Shown one piece after another: positions 52,051 through 64,000 of a stretch of DNA of 64,000 bases. The notes under the pieces are model-generated. The model was given only the letters and a program-made list of their open reading frames with translations. It was not told where the DNA came from and did not search any database. Source of the stretch: Pochonia chlamydosporia 170 (Eukaryota; Ascomycota; Sordariomycetes; Hypocreales; Clavicipitaceae); assembly GCF_001653235.2 (NCBI RefSeq), contig NC_035795.1, forward strand, positions 930,001 through 994,000, in the 5' to 3' direction. Made by a program: the position numbers and the translations under genes. Each line of letters starts with the position of its first letter. Within the stretch, counting starts at the first letter, position 1.

Positions 52051-54147
52051 CCTCAAGATGATCTCTTAAATTTTTGCTCTGATGCTTAGCACAATGAACA
52101 TAGATGCCTGCTAGTCTTGGAGGCGCACGCCGCATTCTTGGGTAAAACCTTGGGATTTGACCTGCGGCGTGTTAACTCCGACCAGACGTTAATGACTCAG
52201 GCATAGTGTGCTCGGCATGTAAGGATTCGAAATGCTAGTATGGACTATGGTGCTGATCTGGCCGCCACTTGTGTGGGCGGATATCGAGGCATCTTGGCTG
52301 AGCTTGAGGTTTGGCGGTAGTTGCTTGTCTGATGGATGGGCGTTGTCTGCTCCGTATAGAGGGACTTTGGACGCGAGGATTTCATGGTCGGTGGCTTTGG
52401 TGCTGCAATAATGCTCAAACGGCACCCATCCACTACGGACACGAAACGTGATGTGCAGGCACGGAGATGTGGGAGTACGTAAGTGCACTACGGATACGAA
52501 TACCAGGCGTAATATTAACATCACAGCCAGAATCCCACCACACTCATACAAAGACCAGCTTCATCACAGAGTTCAGCGTGCATGTACGCAGCAGAATCCC
52601 TTTCTTCATCTTCGAGGTCAACGACAAGCACCGCCACAGAGGGGTAGACACAAGAAACATTGAACAGACCACTTGCATGTGGCGCAGCTCACCGCTCGTC
52701 CTGGTGACAAAAAGATCCCAGAAAACCATGACCAGACACTTGAATCCACTCCCCCCCTCCCCTCCTCCCCACAGCTCACAGCCGGACTTGTCCCCGCTCA
52801 AAGAGCAGCGCAGTCAAGTCTCAAAAAGCAAAAAAAGGCCCAAAAAAAAAAAAACACCCGACCCCCAGCACCCAAAGTCCAGCCCGCCCCAGCACAGACC
52901 CGCCCACACATGTTTGACAAGGGCAAGTACCCAAGCCAGCCAAGCACGAAAAAGTAATGCCACCAAGACGACTGGACCAGACTTTTGACACTCACTGATC
53001 AAAGTACCAGTTGACAGTGACGCCTGCGCACGGAGCCTTCGGGAAACCCAACCTCCAACCCGCCCGCGCGTCAATGTGCAATGTCTGGTTCGCTTTCGAC
53101 TCCACCCCATTGGCTCATGTCCATGTCCAGCTTATGCCCGGCTCCTCCAAAGTTCAAGTTCAAATGTCAAGTTCCTTTGACCTGCACGCACTGCAGCAAT
53201 AAAGAAATTGAACAGCCAGATCTGCCAAGACAAGTCTAGTTTTTCGACGCCAATGCGCCGAAAAGCATAAACCATGCCAGAAATGGTCCACGAACATTTA
53301 GGCATGGCAAGCACATCCACCCATCCCTTGCTTGTTCATGACTCTATGAGTAATAATACGTGCACCAGCACGGGTCAACCCAGGCTTTGAAGGCTTACTA
53401 TGAGGCTAATTTGGCCCCCTTCCCTATTTGCGGTGAGTAGTTGACTTGCGTCTCTTCATGCAGCCATCACCAGCATCTGCGTCACATCCCCTTCGGGCAA
53501 CGCCTCGGCTATGACCATCCATATGCTCAGTCCACATCTTCTGTTTCTTAGCAAGGTACTCTGTACTCCGTAAAGTGAAATGGAAAGAAAGGTAGGCTGG
53601 GTTGCCTTGTCAGCCGGCAACTTAGAATGTATTGCATTTCTTTGCAGTACAGTATCGTACCACCAATCTCTTCTCCTCCCCTCAATAATGGGCTATAAAC
53701 CTCGCTTTGTGCATGTTTTACTCGTACAGTTTCCCTTTATTGGGTACCAGACTCCTTCCAGTTGTCCTGGCCTTCCATTTCGCCGCGTCTTTTGTTTCCT
53801 TGTTTGCCTGGTCTGTCCCCTGCTGTTGCGCCGATGATGTGCCCGAAAAGAGGTAAAATAAAATAAAAAGGACAAAAAATCCTATGCCCGCCATGATTGC
53901 CCTGTATCCTGTGTATATCTGCCTGATCCGTTCCGTTCCAAAGCGCTTTCTGCAAAATGACCCAAACTAACAAAACCATAAAAGACGAGCTGCCATGCGC
54001 TCCAAACACATCGCTTGCAAGGAACCAAGAATATCTCCCATGCAGCACACTCCCCAGTCCATGGGGTTCGTGAAGTAAAAGTGACTAAGATATCATCAAA
54101 ATAATTGACCATTTGCCATGCCATGAGACGTGCATCAAGGGTTGCAA
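52051..54147. other. 2.1-kb intergenic region
   Basis: No supported gene. It contains low-complexity A-rich and C-rich stretches (about 52,750-52,870) and a TACTCCGTA motif at 53564. The end nearest 54,147 is probably the 3' UTR of the acidic-tail gene. Confidence 0.5.
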
Positions 54148-55263
54148 TTAGTCGTCGTCGCCCTCCTCATCCTCACCACCGCCCTCTTCGTCGTCGTCTT
54201 CTTCTTCTTCGTCTTCTTCATCCTCAGCCTTCGGCGGTTCCCAAGTCTCTTCAAGCTTGAGACCTTTACCCTGAGGCTCAAGTGGTCGATATGAGGATCC
54301 CAAGAGGGATGAAACTGTCGACCGGTAGTTGTTCAGTTGGGGGTCCTCATTAAACTTATCCGGTGTGTCATATAAGCCCATGCCCACCAGAATCTCGCCA
54401 TCATCTTCTGGTTCATCCAGCGGTTCATATGGCAGAGTTGCTTCGGACACAGCTGGCTGTTGTTGCACCTGCGAGAACGTGTCCGGGGTCGGCGGAGTGG
54501 TGCTGTTGAATCCTTGCATAATAAACGTGTTCCAATCGAGGCCATGTGCGTTTGTGCCTTTCGTGTTGGACGAGCTTCCCAGTATGGGAAAAGGTTCACT
54601 GGTGCCTTGACTGTCGTTGCCAGAATACAAATGACCAGACCGCTGAGACGCCTCCCATCCTTCAGATTGCACAAACTGTGCACTCTCCGAAGGGGGGAAT
54701 AAAGGCAATGGTGAAAACGTAGATGAAGGAGATGTGCCGTTGGAATACGACGTCATCATCGGGGAAAACTGAGCTTGGCTACCATATATATCCTGGGAGT
54801 CCGACGCGCCGTACATGCTAGGCGTTGGGAAAGGAAACCCAGCTTGTTGGTGATGTTGTTGTTGTTGCAGGAACGCCTGTTGAGGTGTGGACAGATTATA
54901 CGACGATGGGTGCCAGCTAAGAGGTCTGGATGATTGCTTTCTCGATGGTACTGCGTCGATATTTTGAGGAATAGCAAGATAATCCAGTACCTGTTGCTGC
55001 CTTCGAGCTGTCCATGCGTCACCACCCATCATTGTTCGTCTCCGGCTCGACATGGTTGAGGATCTAGGGCTGTTACTGGCGCTATTTGGTTTCGATATTC
55101 GCATGGCAGTTCCTGAACGCTGCTGCCCTCCGGAGCCTCTTGATAGTCGTCTAGCCGCCTGTGTGATGGCCATTTGCGTTGATAAGTCGTCGAAAAAGAC
55201 ATCATGGGGATATGATGCTGGCAAAGCATCAGGAGTATGCCCCCCGTATGCTGCATACATCAT
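54148..55263 (-). CDS. hypothetical disordered protein, 371 aa, acidic C-terminus
   Basis: A single exon starting with two ATGs (MMYAAYGGHTPDALPASYPH). No known domain is recognised. The sequence is mostly disordered, rich in Ser, Gln, Pro and Met, with a Q/H tract (QQQQHHQQ). A basic segment (SSRRRTMMGGDAWTARRQQQ) sits near residue 75. A conserved-looking block at about 275-345 (EPLDEPEDDGEILVGMGLYDTP, then SSLLGSSYRPLEPQGKGLKLEETW) is followed by a run of nearly pure Asp/Glu/Gly. The composition suits a nuclear or transcription-related protein, but that is only a guess. It is unusual in having almost 9 kb of gene-free DNA upstream, as is seen for some fungal developmental regulators. Confidence 0.72.
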   Translation of the reverse strand: MMYAAYGGHTPDALPASYPHDVFFDDLSTQMAITQAARRLSRGSGGQQRSGTAMRISKPNSASNSPRSSTMSSRRRTMMGGDAWTARRQQQVLDYLAIPQNIDAVPSRKQSSRPLSWHPSSYNLSTPQQAFLQQQQHHQQAGFPFPTPSMYGASDSQDIYGSQAQFSPMMTSYSNGTSPSSTFSPLPLFPPSESAQFVQSEGWEASQRSGHLYSGNDSQGTSEPFPILGSSSNTKGTNAHGLDWNTFIMQGFNSTTPPTPDTFSQVQQQPAVSEATLPYEPLDEPEDDGEILVGMGLYDTPDKFNEDPQLNNYRSTVSSLLGSSYRPLEPQGKGLKLEETWEPPKAEDEEDEEEEDDDEEGGGEDEEGDDD

Positions 55264-58200
55264 ATTGATAGTCAGGTACGGTGTAAGTGTGTGGTGCTAA
55301 GCGTGTCGATATTGAAGGCGTATAAAGGCGTATGCAGAGAATAGTAGAAACAAGTATGAGTTAGAGTTAGATGTCGTTTATGGTATTTGTAGATTTGGAA
55401 GACAAATGTGCTGATATATTGTTGTCCGTGAAAGAGGTCGTGGAGTCTTTTTAGATTATGTATCTGGAAGTTCGGGGCGGGAGTGTAAAACGTTTAGGGG
55501 GGTGTGCCTTGTGGAGGGATCGAGCAAACAACAAGCCCTTTCCACCTGTGAGAAAGTTGGCTCAGAGGGGACAGCCCGAGCCCACTGGTCTGGTAGTCGG
55601 TGCGAGATCCAAACCTAGAACATGGATCATGGATCCAGGGGTGGACTAAGCAAAACAGAGGTTCATAAACGAAGGCAGGCCGGCCAAGCTTGGATGTTCG
55701 TGCTGGAGACGATGGGTCGTCAAAACGTGTGGGTTGCATCTTGGTGAGAAGCCCAAAGACATGGCCCGTTTAGAGATCTTAAGGGGGTGCACCCAGGCAC
55801 CTGTGCACCCCTTTTTGTCATTCCCCGACTCGTTGTCCTGTGCGGCTACCAACCTTCAGCGTCAGGATTGCCTTCCTTGCGTTGGTTTTCAGGCAGCTCC
55901 TTCAAGCAAAAAGGCAAATGGGGTCAGGGCGGGGGGTAAGAACTTTTCCAGGTTTCAGGGGTGGGCGTATATGCAGGGAATATTTCCAGATGCGAGCGTG
56001 TGTGATCAACACCTGCGTCATACAACACACAGGCGGAGGCTTGCAAGGATGTCTCATCGGATGGATTCCAGGGTGCAAAGCAGAAAGGAAGCAACACACA
56101 CGCACACATTCACAGCACCAAAAAAAGGGTTCCATATCCTGGGGGGGCGGCCGTTCCGAGAGACAATAGCGCTCCAGTGGTGTGAGTGGGTTGTTAGATT
56201 GTCTCCTTGTAGACTCCAAAAGGCTGTCCGTAAAGTACGTATGTACTCTGCGCCAGGCAAGCCGACCACAGACTGGATACGGCGTCGCCACCGCTCCAGC
56301 ATGCAAAGCCAGGTATTGGTTGCGCTATTCAAAACTGAGCTTTCCAGATCATTGCCGACTCCGCCTTGTGGTGCGCGGTCAGGAAAACTGTCCCTTTACT
56401 GTGGGGATGCCCAATCATTATTTTCCCCTTGGCCATGGTTCGAATAGCCCATCCTGATACCTAGTCCAGATCCATCTGTAATAGTGCGTTCATTTTTAGG
56501 TTGTGGCCAATAGTGCTATGTACTTCCGTACGGCGCAGTTGTTTCTGTTCGTCATATTTCACTCGACGACCGTGCCCTTGGAGCGTTTTTGAGGCCAGGT
56601 CGCCAGTACTCAGAATGCTTTTCGGCAAACTCGTCGGAGAGCCCTGATGCACCTGAGGAGGGGAACAGATTAGCTGTGCGATATGGAGAGTGCCGGTAAA
56701 TTGTCGTGTTACAGCAAAAGGTGGTAGGCTTTTTGGCCGCATCACAGGACCAAGTTTTTGAGTCTTGCAAGGAACAAGCGCTTGGCCAGCTCTGGACAGT
56801 GGAACAAGCAGCAGAGGGTCACGGAGGCGAACCAAATGTCCAAAGCCAGTCAAGGGTGACAATAATGAGGGAGTTGACATGACGACCAGGATCAAGGCTA
56901 ATATGAGGCCCGACACTGATCTGAACCAGAACCTGGTGTCAGACGCTCGCGCCGCCAGAGTGGTTCTAAAGGCTTCACACGCTTATTCATCCTTGCTAGT
57001 TGGAAGCACATTAGTCCGTTTTCCCTTGCAATGGAGAAGAGGGAGAAGGGTCTACTCCCACCTAGGCGTGTCATTAATAACAGCTCGAGGCTCGGCTTCG
57101 CTATGCGTGCTGGGGCTAATCGTATCCCCCCATGACGGTGGTTGATCATCTTGGTGCACCAATGCACGGGACATGGCTGGACTAAAACCCATGCCAGCCA
57201 GGTGCTTCTGTGACCAGAACTACGACTACTCTCAAAGGCTTATTAGTGGTGTCTCGGTTCGAGGGGAGGAATCGACGTCCCATTTCTTGATAGAAAATTG
57301 CTCCACCGACTGCATTGGTTGACAGGGAGCGCACGACTAGTGGCGGTCATCAGAAGAGGAACGGCTACAGAGTTCGCGGCCACGGCATGATAATGTCAAG
57401 CACCTGCAATATTAGCTCACAGACAAGCCCAGAAAAGGTGGGCACACACCAGAAATGTGATTCATCCCGACATTTCAGTGCTAAAATGCGCATCATGGTG
57501 AAGCCCTGCTGAGGCTCGCACAACACAGTGGGTCATCAAACTTCGTTAGGAGCAGGACGGGTGGGCGATTAGCTTCTCTTTACTCTTACACTCTGGTGCG
57601 GAGCTCTTTTGATGGTCAGTGAAGACTTGCCGGTTGCGAGTGGACTAGTAGGGTGTCGTTGTATCATATTCAGCCATGACCTGCCATTTTCCCTCTTGTC
57701 AGCCAGCAAGCGCCTTCACTGGCACCAATTCCCTGCCTTTTTGGTTTTGTGATGTGGTCTACTCCGAACTCAAGCTTGGCATCCTGTGGGATGAAGGTTT
57801 GACTGCCGACGCTGACCACGCAATTTGCTCAGGTTCAGATCTGGTGCCCACGATACCATAAATGTCCAATCAGATAAATATCTTTTCTTCTCGAACTCGT
57901 ACTTGAATGCTAAGTCGAGTTTGCACAGATTGTCTCGTCTGTCGCTTTGTTGAATAGTATGAGATCTTCGGTGTACAGTGTTGATACATACAAAGTAACA
58001 AAATTGAATCCCAGGATGATCGACTGGCCTCGTGGCGGTTTCTTGGGAATGACCCATCTTGAGGTCCGATTTGCGGTGTTCCAAATGCTGGCCGTGGCAT
58101 GCAGCAACACCACGGCATTCCAGGGGGTTTGGTGAGAAGAAGGGCGTGGCTACTGGAAGTCGGCGGCTCCAAGTGGAACACAAAACGGACTAGAGGATGG

Positions 58201-59979
58201 GGAAGGGAGTACCAAGTTCAAAGAAATGCAGCCGACGCAACGAAAAAAAAAAACAAGTCGGGGAAGAAAACAGCTGCTCTGGCCAAGTCCCCATGTCCGG
58301 CATGTGCCACAGATCTGGAAAGACAAATTATCAGGCAGAGTGCGTGCGTAGTACCTAATACATCTCCAACAGGGATGTAGATGTAGCTCATAGTCATCCA
58401 CCTGCCAGAGGTAACCACCTGGACCTCTGAAGCGTGCTGTGTATGTACTGGTACTGTCAAACTTTGGCTGACAAGCTGGTACAATTTGGAACCTCAGACT
58501 GACGAGATTTCCGTTCGATTGCCCATTGCATAAGGTCGCAAACCGGACAGCGATAATTGATCATCTTGCTCACATCACCCTTGAGATACCATACCTGAAT
58601 GCTCCGTATATGGGATGGGTTGTACCCATGACCAACATGCTATGGTCCAAATATGGTGTCTGTGGTGCCTCCAAATCGACATGATAAGTGAACGGAGCAT
58701 TCGCCCAAGTGTCCCGCGGTATTGCCGTGGTCATACTTTTGGAGCCTGTAAAGCCTCAGCACTTCGTGGGTTGCTGTGGCTTCGAAACCAGCGTTACTAT
58801 TCCAGCACAGTAAGGCTCCCAGGAGAATTTCCCGACCTGTCTCCAGCCTTGACTGGACGGAAAGTCGAGGGCGGCCTTGCCTCCGGTCAAGCATTTCTCA
58901 ACTCGATCATGAACCGCCCACCATTTGCCCTGTAGTCTGAAATGCACTGAGCCAGGTGCAGGGCGGAATGAGTGGCTTTCCTAGACGAACTGGTGTCAAC
59001 GTAACGCCGACGTCTTGAAGCTAATGCACCGCATAATACACGGTGAGCCGAGAACTGGGCGTGGCTTTGGAGCCTGAAGCGTGACATCGAGATGTCCCCA
59101 AAGCTGTGTACTCAGCTGACCTCCAGAACTTGACTTGCTGAGCACTTCTGTGGTGCAGCAAAAGTTGACTTTTGTTGGCACTGACAGGGTCAACTGTCCT
59201 GGGGATGACCCATGCCAGCTGCAAATACCAATAACGTCGGTTTCCGAAACAAGCTATGGTTGATTGATTACCGACCAACAAGAGACATAAACTGTGATGA
59301 GAGAACGCGCAGTGCCACATAACGGAAAAGCGGACACGTTGTCGTCCCACCTCTGCCACCGTCAGCACCGATCAGCATCCACAAGGGTCCTCCGCTCCGC
59401 CGCCTAGCCGGCCCGGAAGCACCTGTGATCAGCGGAGCCTGGGCCTTGATGCTCAATTGTTAGGCCATGTTGTTTCTCAAAATCGTTTTATGAGAATTTT
59501 TCTTTGGATCTCCCGGCCAGGCATCGGGGAAAGACATAGTTGAACACACCTTGCTTTGACTTTATCTTCTCTCATGCCTGCGAGCGTCATCTGCAGGCTC
59601 GGCAAGAAAGGATGTCGCTCAACACCGCTGCCAGAAGTCCACGCCAGTACGAGTAAGGTGACTGACGAAGCATTGGAGTGCTGAATTGGCAAGGCAAAAG
59701 CAAAGTGGTGCAACCAACAAAGCCACAAGCCGACAGGCCAACCTGATGTTGTGCGAGCCGTTATCCACCAATACAGGAGCGTGCGGTGCACAATACTGGA
59801 AGTTGAGGCACTATTGGGGGTCCTTAGCAGTGCCTCTGGAATTCTTGGGGGCGTGTGAAGAGAGAGAAAGTGTGTGTATGAGTGAGAGATTGCGCATGTG
59901 TGTTCTCGTGTGTGTTTGTGTATGCACATGTCTTGTCAACTTGACTTCAAACACGACGCTGGCAGCAATGGTGGGTCTA

Positions 59980-60007
59980 GTCCAATTTGCACAGGTGCAA
60001 ATTGGAC
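59980..60007. repeat. perfect inverted repeat, 13-bp arms
   Basis: GTCCAATTTGCAC, then AG, then the exact reverse complement. The whole is 28 bp. A 2-nt spacer is too tight for an RNA hairpin loop without opening end pairs, so a dimeric protein site is also possible. Confidence 0.85.
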
Positions 60008-60110
60008 AAGATGCATGAAGATACCAACAACTTGCAAGAAGGAGTTCTGCATTCATTGTGGTGTCCAACCCAGCTGCTGAGATATCAGCGCGGGTCATTC
60101 CTCTTGGCTA

Positions 60111-60130
60111 TCCAGGGGCGTCCAGGGGCG
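60111..60130. repeat. tandem duplication TCCAGGGGCG x2
   Basis: Two adjacent identical 10-bp units lie in non-coding DNA. Confidence 0.8.
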
Positions 60131-61006
60131 TCAGGACCTTGGCCGGGTCGGCGAAACCGCATTTGACTTGAGGAGGGTGCTCCGTCGTTGTGGGCGAAGT
60201 GATTGACAGCGCCGCAGGCCTGTGTCGAGTTAGCCTGGAGTGAGTATGTGCTTCATCAGTAATACGGTGGTGTACACACAGACTGACAGACAACCTTGCT
60301 TTGTTAGGTGAAACTGGTAGGCAAACATGGATAGGCGCTCCAGAGAGCGAGAGGGCAAAAGTTGGTTGGACAGATGTGTGGATGGATGGTGGAATGGGGA
60401 AACGGGGCAGCAGGCTTGTTGCGGCGCTGAAGCATGTCAGAGAGTGAGGAGGGAGACGAAATTGCGTGGTTGCGTTGTTCCGTAACAGACTCAGGTACCT
60501 AGGTAGTTTGTACTGCTGGTGCTGGCGCGGGTGGGTTTTGGTTTGCATGGTGTTGCGTGGATTTGCAAAATGCGTGGATGCGCGGGTGCGCGCGGAGGCG
60601 TCTTGGTGGATGCATGGGCAGTGGCCAGGCGGGCAGGCAAGCAATTTTGAGCTTAGACGATGTCCCAGAAGGCGTAAGCCTGGACTTGACTCTGATGCCC
60701 ACATCTGAGTTCATATGTCTCCCAAGCCAAAGTTCCGTCTCACTGTTCCGTCTTGCCCTGGCCAGGATCATTGATCCGACAATGCTCGACGATGATGTCT
60801 GGTCTCCTCGGGCTTTGTCCGGGTGGGATCGTCTCCACTAGCGCTGAGAACGAAAGCAGGTGGCAGCGCCGATTCTCAGTCAGTGCAAGTGTGGCAGGGC
60901 ATGCCTGGTCTGGTCGGATTGATGGACAAGCACCTTGGCCTGTAGTGTGACGGAGTAATATCAACCTGAGAGGACGAGAGCTCTTGATATTCCGTGCTGG
61001 GTACTT

Positions 61007-61033
61007 CGAATCCCGTACTCTGTACGGGATTCG
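61007..61033. repeat. perfect inverted repeat, 12-bp arms
   Basis: CGAATCCCGTAC, a TCT spacer, then the exact reverse complement. It contains the TACTCTGTAC variant of the TACTCCGTA motif at its centre. Confidence 0.85.
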
Positions 61034-61181
61034 CAGAGGAGGTCTGGGCTTGACACTCTAATCAGATGTCAGCTGGGCGAAATGCTGAGGCAAGGGCGAG
61101 AATCTTGAGCAACAAGTTGAACAGCCCTGAGGACCACGAATGGACAAGAGACCAGCCGCTCCTGAGGCTTTGATCCTAAGA

Positions 61182-61197
61182 ACCTACCTTGGTAGGT
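61182..61197. repeat. inverted repeat ACCTACC-TT-GGTAGGT
   Basis: Perfect 7-bp arms with a 2-nt spacer, related to the CTACCTAGGTAG-type palindromes elsewhere in the window. Confidence 0.7.
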
Positions 61198-64000
61198 AGC
61201 CAGTTTGGTGGACGGGTCATAACTCGCGTGCAAATGTCTGGTCCCCTCAATGTCCGGTCTTGTCTCTGTGCACTTGTGTCGCATGTACTTTTTGTTTCTC
61301 CATATGCCAAGCCAGGCACTGGAGCACACTCAGGGTACCTCCGCATCCAGGTGCGGCGTCCACAGCCCTGTTTGCCTAGTATGTAGGGTCTCAGGCGACA
61401 TGGGGCCAGTGCCGCAGCGTAAGAATCGGCTCGATGGTGAAGGTCAATCTGGGCCACGTCTAATTTGTCGTGTGGTTTTGGAGCCCTGCAGCCCTGTTAG
61501 CTCCAGTGGCTCATCTTTGTTGCGCAAGCTTGAGGCCCGAGGCCTTGAGCCGCGCCATCCAGTGCCACCACCACACACTCTTGACAATAAGACCTGGAAG
61601 TGCCTGCTTGCGTGCATATTGGCTTGCAACAGGTGGTTGCAAGGGGGGTGGCCATAGTCCCATCTGAACTTGGACCTCATGTCAGCCCTTCCCAAAATGT
61701 GAAAATGGACTCCGTTGGGTGGTGGGAGATTCCAAGCGCCAACATCCATTCTCAAGAACCTTGGAAGTCTGGTAGATTGAACCCACCATACCGAGGCCGA
61801 ACTGCTGGGCTTTGTCTGGTACAGGCTAAGTGGTCATGCATTCAAAGAACCTGTGTTGTATTTTGATGAGAAGCACTGGCTGATACAAGAAGCGCGGAGA
61901 GGATTTACGGGTTGGCAGACAAGAGAGAATGAAGCTAGATGGGTCAATCAATCTCTTCAAGCACGAATAGAGTCGGTCAGATGCAATCTCCATTTTGGCT
62001 GGACCTGTTAGCTTACTTAATCAAGTTAAGTGAGCGGCGTTGGCCATTTGGCAGGCAACTGCTCCAGCTGAGGTCGTTCCCCGTGCCTTCCTGTGTCTGG
62101 CCATTCGAAACATCACAAATGGCCTGTCTAGAATGACAGGCACAGACAGGCCATTGCCGCGACCCACCTGCCCAAAACTTGTGAAAACCAACCAGACATT
62201 GAAGGTGCTCCGTACGAAGGGAACCAAGCATCCAAGCAGCATGTGTCCAGTCTGGTCCCTTCGTCCAAGGCCGGTGCAGGTTGGCTGGCTGATTGATTGG
62301 TTGGCGGACTGGCCTGGCTGCCTGGGTACGGAATTTGCACTCGGCCTGAAATCATCCTTGCCTTCAATGTCGCCCCCGTTCGTCACGTCCGTCCGTCACT
62401 GACATTCACCACCACCACCATCACAGCCTGGTGTCTCGTTCTTTGTTCATTCCAGCCCAGTCATCCCCAAAGCGTCAAGTCTGGTCAATTTGTTCTGCTT
62501 CTTCAAGCACGTCTCCATCTGCGGTCCCTTGCCGTATCGCACACCCCCACCCGCCTGCTAATGTGCCTGGACAATGTCTCTTGCATCGATGCATCTGCTC
62601 CCTGCTCCCTGCTCCGTACCCCTCCAACCCTCCCTTCCCACAATCGCTAAACCTGGACCATTTCGACTCTCACAAAGTTGCAATACTCCATCCTGCACAA
62701 CCAAACGAAACTGAATCTTCAAAGTCGCAAACGACAAGGACGTCTCCGACCCGATGGTCACAGGGGATTGGAACCACTAGTCTCGTCACTATCCACAAAT
62801 CAGAACTCGGCCCATCAAAGGGGCTTTGAGAACCCAACGAAGCATGCTGAAAGCTTTCTCCCATTCACACCTGCCTTGATGCAGTAGCCCTTCCGCCCAA
62901 GCCTTTGGCGGCAAATCCTATGTCTTTGATGAACCATTCGGCTTTCAAGACGCTTGTTCCGAATTTGTCAAGGCGTCCTGTACCAAAAAGAGAGGAGTGC
63001 GAATGCGCCAGTTTCGAGTGGCACCGCTACCAATCAGATTGCGTTCACAACCACTAAATACCGCCGAAGATTTCACAATACAATCGGCCTTGTGTCCCCT
63101 GTCCTGGTGTATCTCACAGGGTGGTTGAACGTGCTCATAAATTATCATGACTATTTTCCTTACGTCGGGGAAGGAACTCTGGATGTTACTCAAATGAAAG
63201 TCATTCGGCAGACCTGACACCACATGAAGCGCCACACAAGAATGGGCAACGGCTCAGCTAACGAAGCATTGCGTGTTTGCCCCATGCCATGCTACTGGTA
63301 TTGCTTTTTGACGCCGTGAGATCAGGGAACCAGAAATGGCTCCTTAGGCGATTCAAGGTATCACTCATAACGCCGAACCCAGCACGACGGCGAATTCCGA
63401 TACTTGTTGCTGAGCACTTTTTCACTAAAGTATTCAGATAATGACAAAGATAATGAAGTGCCTGCGACACATTGCCACTAACCGGTCTCGGATCCTCTCA
63501 TCCAACACATCTTTCCTCGGTATATATGTGATATATTTGAAAAGTGGCCGCCATCAAGTTTAAACCGGCATCTGTCAAAAGAGATCCCTTTTCCGCGAAG
63601 ACTGACAACAACATCCAACTTCCGATTCCGCTGCACAGCGGATGTTTGTATCACCAGAGTCTGCTGGGTTTGCTTAGATTCTAAGCACTGCATGACTCAC
63701 CTGGAAGATGATACCTACCATACATATAATGGAGGATCTAGGCGATCATGCTAAGCCATCATGTTCAAAACATCTTCCATCAAGCAACCTTCCCCTTGTC
63801 CGTATCAACGCATCCTGTCCTGGCGTGTGAACAATGCATGTTATCTCAACAGAGGGCACGCGGTATGGACGTCTACTATGCTCAGTACAGGTTATCATTC
63901 TCGGCCCCAACAAGTCGCAGTACATCACATTTCATGCCACAGCGTCGATCACAAAGTCACATATGTTCCGGATACTGAAGTGCGACAGCTAGTCGTAATA

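Larger units (their letters stand above)
55264..64000. other. 8.7-kb gene-free region
   Basis: No gene is supported on either strand. The longest open frames (237 and 198 codons) lack motifs, splice structure and normal composition. Pyrimidine-rich leader-like sequence occurs on the minus strand at about 60.7-60.2 kb and on the plus strand at about 62.4-62.7 kb. Perfect inverted repeats lie at 59980 and 61007, and a GT-rich stretch at about 59,870-59,930. No tRNA, transposon or CRISPR-like array was seen. It may be a long upstream region for the gene at 54148-55263, for a gene beyond 64 kb, or for both. Confidence 0.55.

Noticed and set aside
55734..56447. 237-codon open frame on the plus strand
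   Set aside because: Composition is rich in His, Arg, Cys and Ser with no domain or splice context; it looks like chance openness in GC-balanced intergenic DNA.
56440..56460. B-box-like GGTTCGAATAG
   Set aside because: The last bases do not match the Pol III B-box and the flanks do not pair; no tRNA fold.
59870..59935. GT-rich tract as a possible structured repeat
   Set aside because: It is an imperfect low-complexity run without regular units; not informative.
60108..60704. 198-codon open frame on the minus strand
   Set aside because: Pro/Ser/Thr/His-rich translation from a pyrimidine-rich tract, with no motif; more likely leader-like non-coding sequence.

Overview
The window is nuclear chromosomal DNA of a filamentous ascomycete. 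Small introns (about 45-80 nt) with GTRNGT donors, CTAAC-like branch points and YAG acceptors interrupt many genes. The gene content fits Pezizomycotina: a PTH11-type rhodopsin-domain receptor, a monocarboxylate-porter MFS carrier, a Zn2Cys6 regulator and a small fungal kinesin-3. Codon and protein style point to Sordariomycetes, most likely Hypocreales. That placement is an inference; no search was run. No bacterial, viral, plasmid or intact transposon sequence was recognised.

Layout. 1-3.8 kb: long leader and a Zn2Cys6 protein. 3.8-15.7 kb: gene-poor, accessory-looking stretch with an MFS transporter, a decayed gene on the minus strand and a seven-helix PTH11-like receptor. 15.7-38.5 kb: dense block of conserved housekeeping genes. 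These are the RNA polymerase III subunit RPC4, urease accessory protein UreD, cohesin SA/Scc3, Pot1, importin alpha, a UBA/RWD DExH helicase, aprataxin (Hnt3), an AT-hook protein and a short kinesin-3. 38.5-45.7 kb: sparser, with a secreted SH3b/GPI-like protein, an unknown protein, a 23-nt poly(A) run in AT-rich DNA and a small zinc-finger protein. 45.7-55.3 kb: class II eIF4E, an EF-hand protein, glyoxalase II (nine exons), Las1 and a large disordered protein of unknown function. 55.3-64 kb: about 8.7 kb with no gene I can support, carrying several perfect inverted repeats.

Functional links. Several neighbours work in the nucleus on chromosome or RNA maintenance (Scc3, Pot1, importin alpha, Hnt3, AT-hook protein, RPC4, Las1), but eukaryotic neighbours need not be co-regulated and I make no cluster claim. 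Pot1 and importin alpha are divergent, as are UreD and Scc3, and the AT-hook protein and kinesin. The most unusual gene-structure finding is a likely GC-AG intron in HNT3. Two other genes carry stop-free introns whose length is a multiple of three. Several genes also show a C-rich to G-rich switch along the coding strand. I did not find a convincing new multi-gene system.
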